The notes below the pieces were generated by a model. The model had not been told where the DNA came from. It made no database searches and saw only the letters and a list, made by a program, of their open reading frames with translations. Both the position numbers and the translations under genes were made by a program. From the NCBI GenBank assembly GCA_002718935.1, contig PBFV01000019.1, positions 1 to 9,388 on the forward strand: DNA of 9,388 nt, written 5' to 3'. Within the stretch, counting starts at the first letter, position 1; each line of letters opens with the position of its first letter. Positions 6,189 to 9,388 of this stretch are shown piece by piece. The stretch is from Verrucomicrobiales bacterium (GTDB taxonomy: Bacteria > Verrucomicrobiota > Verrucomicrobiia > Limisphaerales > UBA1100).

Positions 6189-8207
6189 GTGGCCCGAGAG
6201 TATGTGCTGCAACCTTACCGCGAATCGGTCGCGCTGCAGATCGATTACGAGGCGGAGCTGAACGACGCGCAACGCGCGGCGGTGACCGCCTTGCCTGGTC
6301 CGGCCTTGGTCATTGCGGGCGCCGGTTCCGGCAAGACACGGACGTTGACCTATCGCGTCGCCTACCTGCTGGAACAGGGCGTTCCGGCCGACCGCATATT
6401 GTTGCTGACTTTCACCAACAAGGCCGCCAAGGAAATGATGGGGCGCGTCACCGACCTGATCGGGCAGGACATGAGCGAGCTGTGGGGCGGCACCTTTCAC
6501 TCGATCGGCCATCGGGTGCTGCGGCGGCACGCGGAGGAACTCGGGTTTAACCGGTCATTTACCATTCAGGATAGGGAGGACGCCAAGGGGCTGGTAAACG
6601 CCTGCATTGCCGAGGCGGAGATCGACGTGAAAGCCACGCGCTTTCCCAAGCCGGACGTGGTGGGCGACATCGGCTCGCTGGTGATCAACAAGCGGCAGAC
6701 CGTGCGCGAGGTGATCGAGGAGCGCTACCCGTGGTTTGAGCCGTTGGCCGCCCAAATCGAGGATGTGCTGGCGCGTTACACCGCGCGCAAACAGGCGCAG
6801 GGCCTGATGGATTTTGATGACCTGCTCGTGCTTTGGCTGAAGCTGCTCAAGGAACACGAAGACGTCCGCGAGCTGTACCAGAAACGGTTTCAATTCGTGC
6901 TCGTGGACGAGTATCAGGATACCAATCAACTGCAAGCGGAGCTGATTGATCTGTTGGCCGAGCGATACAAAAACGTGATGGTGGTTGGCGACGATTCGCA
7001 AAGCATCTACTCATGGCGCGGCGCCAATTACGAAAACATCATCGAGTTTCCCCAGCGCTATCCCAACGCGCAGGTGTACAAAATCGAGACCAATTACCGC
7101 AGCACGCCGGAGATCCTGCAGCTGGCCAACGCTGCCATCGCGGCGAATACCCGACAGTTTGCCAAAGAGCTCGCGGCCTGGCGTGGCCCCGGCGAAAAGC
7201 CCGTGCTTGCCGTGTGCAGTGCGGCCGATGAACAAGCGGCTTTCGTCGCGCAACGCGCGCTGGAATTGCGTGAGGAAGGCATTGAGTTGAATGACATGGC
7301 GGTGCTGTATCGTTCGCACTTTCACGCGCTGGAAATGCAGCTGGAACTTACGCGCCGAAATATTCCGTTCTCCATCACTAGCGGCATCCGTTTCTTTGAG
7401 CAGGCGCACATCAAGGATGTGACCTCTTACCTGAAATGGCTCGCCAATCCGCGTGATGAACAGGCTTTCAAACGGTTGGTGTTGATGTTGCCCGGGGTGG
7501 GCGGCAAAACCGCGATGAAATTGTGGGATCAATTTCTCACCGCGCATATGGACGCCACGCCAATGGCCGAGACGCTGCAACGCTGCGCCGCCGTGCCCAA
7601 AAAAGCGAAGGTGCCGTGGGCGCAGTTTTCCGCCACCGTTTCCCAACTGGAATCCGACCCCGTGGCCGGTGATGCCGGCAAGATGATCGAGCTGATTGTC
7701 GAGGCCGGCTACGACGCCTACGTGGAGGCGAACTACGACAAGGCACCGCAGCGGCTGGACGACATCGAACAACTCGGCGTGTTTGCCCGGCAATACGAAA
7801 CACTGGAAACGTTTCTCGCCGAGTTGGCGCTGCTCACCAATGTGGAGGCCGAGCAGGACCGGGCGGAGGAGGATGACGAAAAGATCCGCCTCTCGACCAT
7901 CCATCAAGCCAAGGGCTTGGAGTTCAAGGTGGTGTTTGTGGTGATGTTGTGTGACGGCATGTTTCCCAGCAACCGGTCGTTGGATTCGCTCGACGGCGAG
8001 GAGGAGGAGCGCCGGCTTTTTTATGTGGCCATCACGCGCGCGCAGGATGAATTGTATCTGTCATACCCGATGATCCGTACGGTGGCGGGCGGAGGCAGCG
8101 ACGACATGATTCAGCAGCCGTCCCGCTTCCTCAACGAACTCCCCGGAGATCTGGTTGATGAATGGAAGCTCAGCAACTTCGATCCGTACCGGCAGGATCC
8201 GTTCTAG
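6189..8207 (+). CDS. UvrD/Rep/PcrA-family ATP-dependent DNA helicase (superfamily 1A, 3'-5')
   Basis: The protein has 672 residues, about the size of Rep and shorter than PcrA/UvrD (about 720), without their C-terminal extension. All SF1A motifs are visible in order: Q motif LNDAQ (24-28), motif I GAGSGKTR (44-51), Ia TFTNKAA (74-80), Ib GTFHS (101-105), II VDEYQD (239-244), III VGDDSQSIYSWRG (266-278), IV NYRS (302-305), helix-hairpin GVGGKTA (436-442), V IHQAKGLEF (571-579) and VI RRLFYVAITRA (608-618). The family unwinds DNA with 3'-5' polarity in repair and in restart of stalled forks. The start is uncertain: GTG at 6189 has no clear Shine-Dalgarno and GTG at 6204 is an alternative; the upstream stop is at 6150. 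The first 22 residues are an extension before the Q motif. It is divergent from the MORN gene and its stop overlaps that of apbE. Which paralogue it is cannot be settled here. Confidence 0.94.
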   Translation: MAREYVLQPYRESVALQIDYEAELNDAQRAAVTALPGPALVIAGAGSGKTRTLTYRVAYLLEQGVPADRILLLTFTNKAAKEMMGRVTDLIGQDMSELWGGTFHSIGHRVLRRHAEELGFNRSFTIQDREDAKGLVNACIAEAEIDVKATRFPKPDVVGDIGSLVINKRQTVREVIEERYPWFEPLAAQIEDVLARYTARKQAQGLMDFDDLLVLWLKLLKEHEDVRELYQKRFQFVLVDEYQDTNQLQAELIDLLAERYKNVMVVGDDSQSIYSWRGANYENIIEFPQRYPNAQVYKIETNYRSTPEILQLANAAIAANTRQFAKELAAWRGPGEKPVLAVCSAADEQAAFVAQRALELREEGIELNDMAVLYRSHFHALEMQLELTRRNIPFSITSGIRFFEQAHIKDVTSYLKWLANPRDEQAFKRLVLMLPGVGGKTAMKLWDQFLTAHMDATPMAETLQRCAAVPKKAKVPWAQFSATVSQLESDPVAGDAGKMIELIVEAGYDAYVEANYDKAPQRLDDIEQLGVFARQYETLETFLAELALLTNVEAEQDRAEEDDEKIRLSTIHQAKGLEFKVVFVVMLCDGMFPSNRSLDSLDGEEEERRLFYVAITRAQDELYLSYPMIRTVAGGGSDDMIQQPSRFLNELPGDLVDEWKLSNFDPYRQDPF

Positions 8208-9073
8208 TGGATGACCCGCAACCCCCTGGGCAACTCCAACCCCGGTTCCACCAACAATGCTGTTGCCCAGGCATCGCTGACCGTGGCACTGTCGCAAACG
8301 ACCGCTGCCACGCGGGCTGCTTGGGTGGGCCGGCCGGTGCGGGGATCGATCACGTGCCCCTGTTCGATACCTACCTCATCAACGAAGGATTTGCCACCAA
8401 TGCCGGAAACGGAAAGGGCTTTGTTTTCAAGATCAAGATCGACGATGCTCAAGGGCGGCTGATCGGCATCAGGATGCTCCACGGCCACGCGCCAAGGCGT
8501 GCCATCCGCCTGCACGCCGCGGGCGCACACGGTGCTGGTGCCGCCGTGGATGAGGAAGTTTTCAAATTCGTTTTCCTGTAACAGAGCGGCGGCCTGCTCG
8601 AGCGCGTAGCCTTTGCCAATGGAGCCGAGGTCGAGCATGGCGCCCTCGGTAGCGAGCCGCACGGTGGTGTCTTCGGGGTTGAGCCGGAGCTGCGGCCAGC
8701 CGCATTGGGCGCGTGCTGTTTGCAGATCTTCCGCGGCCGGCACGGCGCCGGTATCGTTGATAAATCGCCAGCAACGCATGAGCGGGGCGAGGGTGATGTC
8801 GAAGGTGCCTCGGGTTTGCTCGCCCAGTTCAATGCAGCACTCGAGCAAAGCGAAAACCTCGGGTGAGACCGCCACCGGTTCCTGTGCCCCCCGTGAGTTG
8901 ATGTGGGCAATTTCGCTGGTGGGCCGGTAAAGGCTCAGCATGCCTTCGAGCCGGGCGATCTCCGCGAGGGCCTCCTCCGCCGCCGCGCGTAGGGAGGCAG
9001 CCGGCGCGCCGTGCAGGGCCACCTCAAATCGGGTGGCCATGGCCTCGGCAGCGACGGTGACGGTTTCCGGCAT
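8204..9073 (-). CDS. apbE: ApbE-like FAD:protein FMN transferase
   Basis: This 289-residue protein shows the ApbE family pattern: AMATRFEV (11-18, the usual AMGT strand), LSLYRPTSEI.HIN (46-59), GTFDITLAPLM (89-99), DLGSIGKGYALEQA (148-161), IHGGTSTVCARG (175-186), GHVIDPRTGRP (239-249) and the Mg2+-site region SDAWATA (266-272). The family transfers FMN from FAD, with Mg2+, to a threonine of target flavoproteins. Two features are unusual. There is no signal or lipoprotein peptide, so it is predicted cytoplasmic, whereas many ApbE proteins are periplasmic. It is also short, losing about 20-40 residues relative to typical members, mostly after the SDAWATA motif. ATG at 9073 is needed to include the AMAT strand, but no Shine-Dalgarno precedes it; a terminator hairpin occupies that place. 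No likely flavinylation target lies in the window. The gene's last bases overlap the convergent helicase stop. Confidence 0.9.
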   Translation of the reverse strand: MPETVTVAAEAMATRFEVALHGAPAASLRAAAEEALAEIARLEGMLSLYRPTSEIAHINSRGAQEPVAVSPEVFALLECCIELGEQTRGTFDITLAPLMRCWRFINDTGAVPAAEDLQTARAQCGWPQLRLNPEDTTVRLATEGAMLDLGSIGKGYALEQAAALLQENEFENFLIHGGTSTVCARGVQADGTPWRVAVEHPDADQPPLSIVDLDLENKALSVSGIGGKSFVDEVGIEQGHVIDPRTGRPTQAARVAAVVCDSATVSDAWATALLVEPGLELPRGLRVIH

Positions 9074-9078
9074 GGGAT

Positions 9079-9109
9079 AAAAAAAGGCTCCACGGTCGCC
9101 CGTGGAGCC
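9079..9109 (-). terminator. Rho-independent terminator after the oxidoreductase gene
   Basis: Read on the minus strand: a perfect 10-bp stem GGCTCCACGG / CCGTGGAGCC (9109-9100 and 9095-9086), a GCGA tetraloop (GNRA type) and seven Ts (9085-9079). It lies 15 bp after the stop of the oxidoreductase gene and ends 5 bp before the apbE ATG. No T tract follows it on the plus strand, so it works in one direction. Confidence 0.93.
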
Positions 9110-9124
9110 TGTGAAAGGATTGGC

Positions 9125-9388
9125 TTAGCCACCGATTTCCTTGATCGGGCCGTACGGGCCGTGATCGAGCTTGGCTTCTTCGGCGTAGTCGTAGGCCTTG
9201 ATCTCGCGGCCTGTACCGTCGGTCACCTTGCGGGTCTTTGGATCGAAGTGGGCCATGGTGCCACGGCGGTCGGAAATCTCCGCGAGGGAGATCACGGCCT
9301 GCACCTTCATTGCCAAATCAATGCCGGCCACGGGCTCTTCACCGCTCCGAATGCAGTCCAGCCAGTTCTTGTGGTGCTGCGGGGTGGT
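9125..9388 (-). CDS. Putative Gfo/Idh/MocA-family oxidoreductase, C-terminal end only (partial)
   Basis: Only the last 87 codons are visible; the gene enters from the right edge. The opening HHKNWLDCIRSGEEPVAGID-like segment, a following helix that ends near GTMAHFDPKT, and the short charged tail match the C-terminal end of NAD-dependent sugar-type dehydrogenases of the Gfo/Idh/MocA family, which are numerous in Verrucomicrobiota and Planctomycetota. The NAD-binding N-terminal half is outside the window, so cofactor, substrate and any Tat signal cannot be judged. A strong terminator follows it, so transcription normally ends before apbE. The family call comes from the C-terminus alone and is therefore moderate. 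Confidence 0.72.
   Translation of the reverse strand, partial: TTPQHHKNWLDCIRSGEEPVAGIDLAMKVQAVISLAEISDRRGTMAHFDPKTRKVTDGTGREIKAYDYAEEAKLDHGPYGPIKEIGG

Noticed and set aside
7011..7907. A 298-codon minus-strand frame opposite the helicase
   Set aside because: It is fully antisense to the conserved helicase motifs and its residues show no known family pattern.
6189..9073. Helicase plus ApbE as a defence island
   Set aside because: The helicase is a plain full-length UvrD/Rep type without nuclease fusion, and the genes are convergent, not co-transcribed.

Overview
This is a GC-rich bacterial chromosomal window carrying seven protein genes and no RNA gene, CRISPR array, transposase or phage gene that I can see. 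The gene types suggest a Gram-negative bacterium: a two-domain Aas-type lysophospholipid acyltransferase, an MsbA-like flippase, a YwqK/MORN protein, SPFH plus GYF_2 proteins and a Gfo/Idh/MocA-type oxidoreductase. I lean towards the Planctomycetota-Verrucomicrobiota-Chlamydiota group, probably Verrucomicrobiota. That placement rests on general familiarity with gene styles, not on a marker gene.

Layout. Positions 1-1502 (minus strand) hold a two-gene unit: an SPFH-domain protein with a C-terminal GYF_2 domain, then, 18 bp downstream, the start of a GYF_2 plus zinc-ribbon protein that runs off the left edge. The pair resembles the Bacillus YdjI/YdjG type. A 167-bp divergent spacer separates it from aas (1670-3817, plus), a complete bifunctional acyl-ACP synthetase/lysophospholipid acyltransferase. 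aas converges, with only 12 bp between stops, on an MsbA-type ABC exporter (3830-5689, minus). A small MORN/YwqK-like gene (5738-6085, minus) lies just upstream of the exporter and probably shares its transcript. A 45-bp inverted-repeat element (6065-6109) covers the start of the MORN gene and supplies its Shine-Dalgarno and GTG codon. A UvrD/Rep-family helicase (6189-8207, plus) follows and converges on an ApbE-like flavin transferase (8204-9073, minus); the two genes end in one shared CTAG. A strong GNRA-loop terminator (9079-9109) separates apbE from the 3' end of a putative Gfo/Idh/MocA-family oxidoreductase (9125 to the right edge, minus).

Functionally, aas and the exporter both belong to membrane-lipid maintenance, and the SPFH/zinc-ribbon pair may be a membrane-stress or membrane-organising module. 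The helicase, ApbE and oxidoreductase look like unrelated housekeeping or metabolic genes. No gene-free stretch exceeds about 170 bp. I see no clear new defence or mobile system. The items most worth a second look are the paired GYF_2 domains with PPLP motifs, the repeat that donates a translation start, and the terminator that abuts the apbE start codon.
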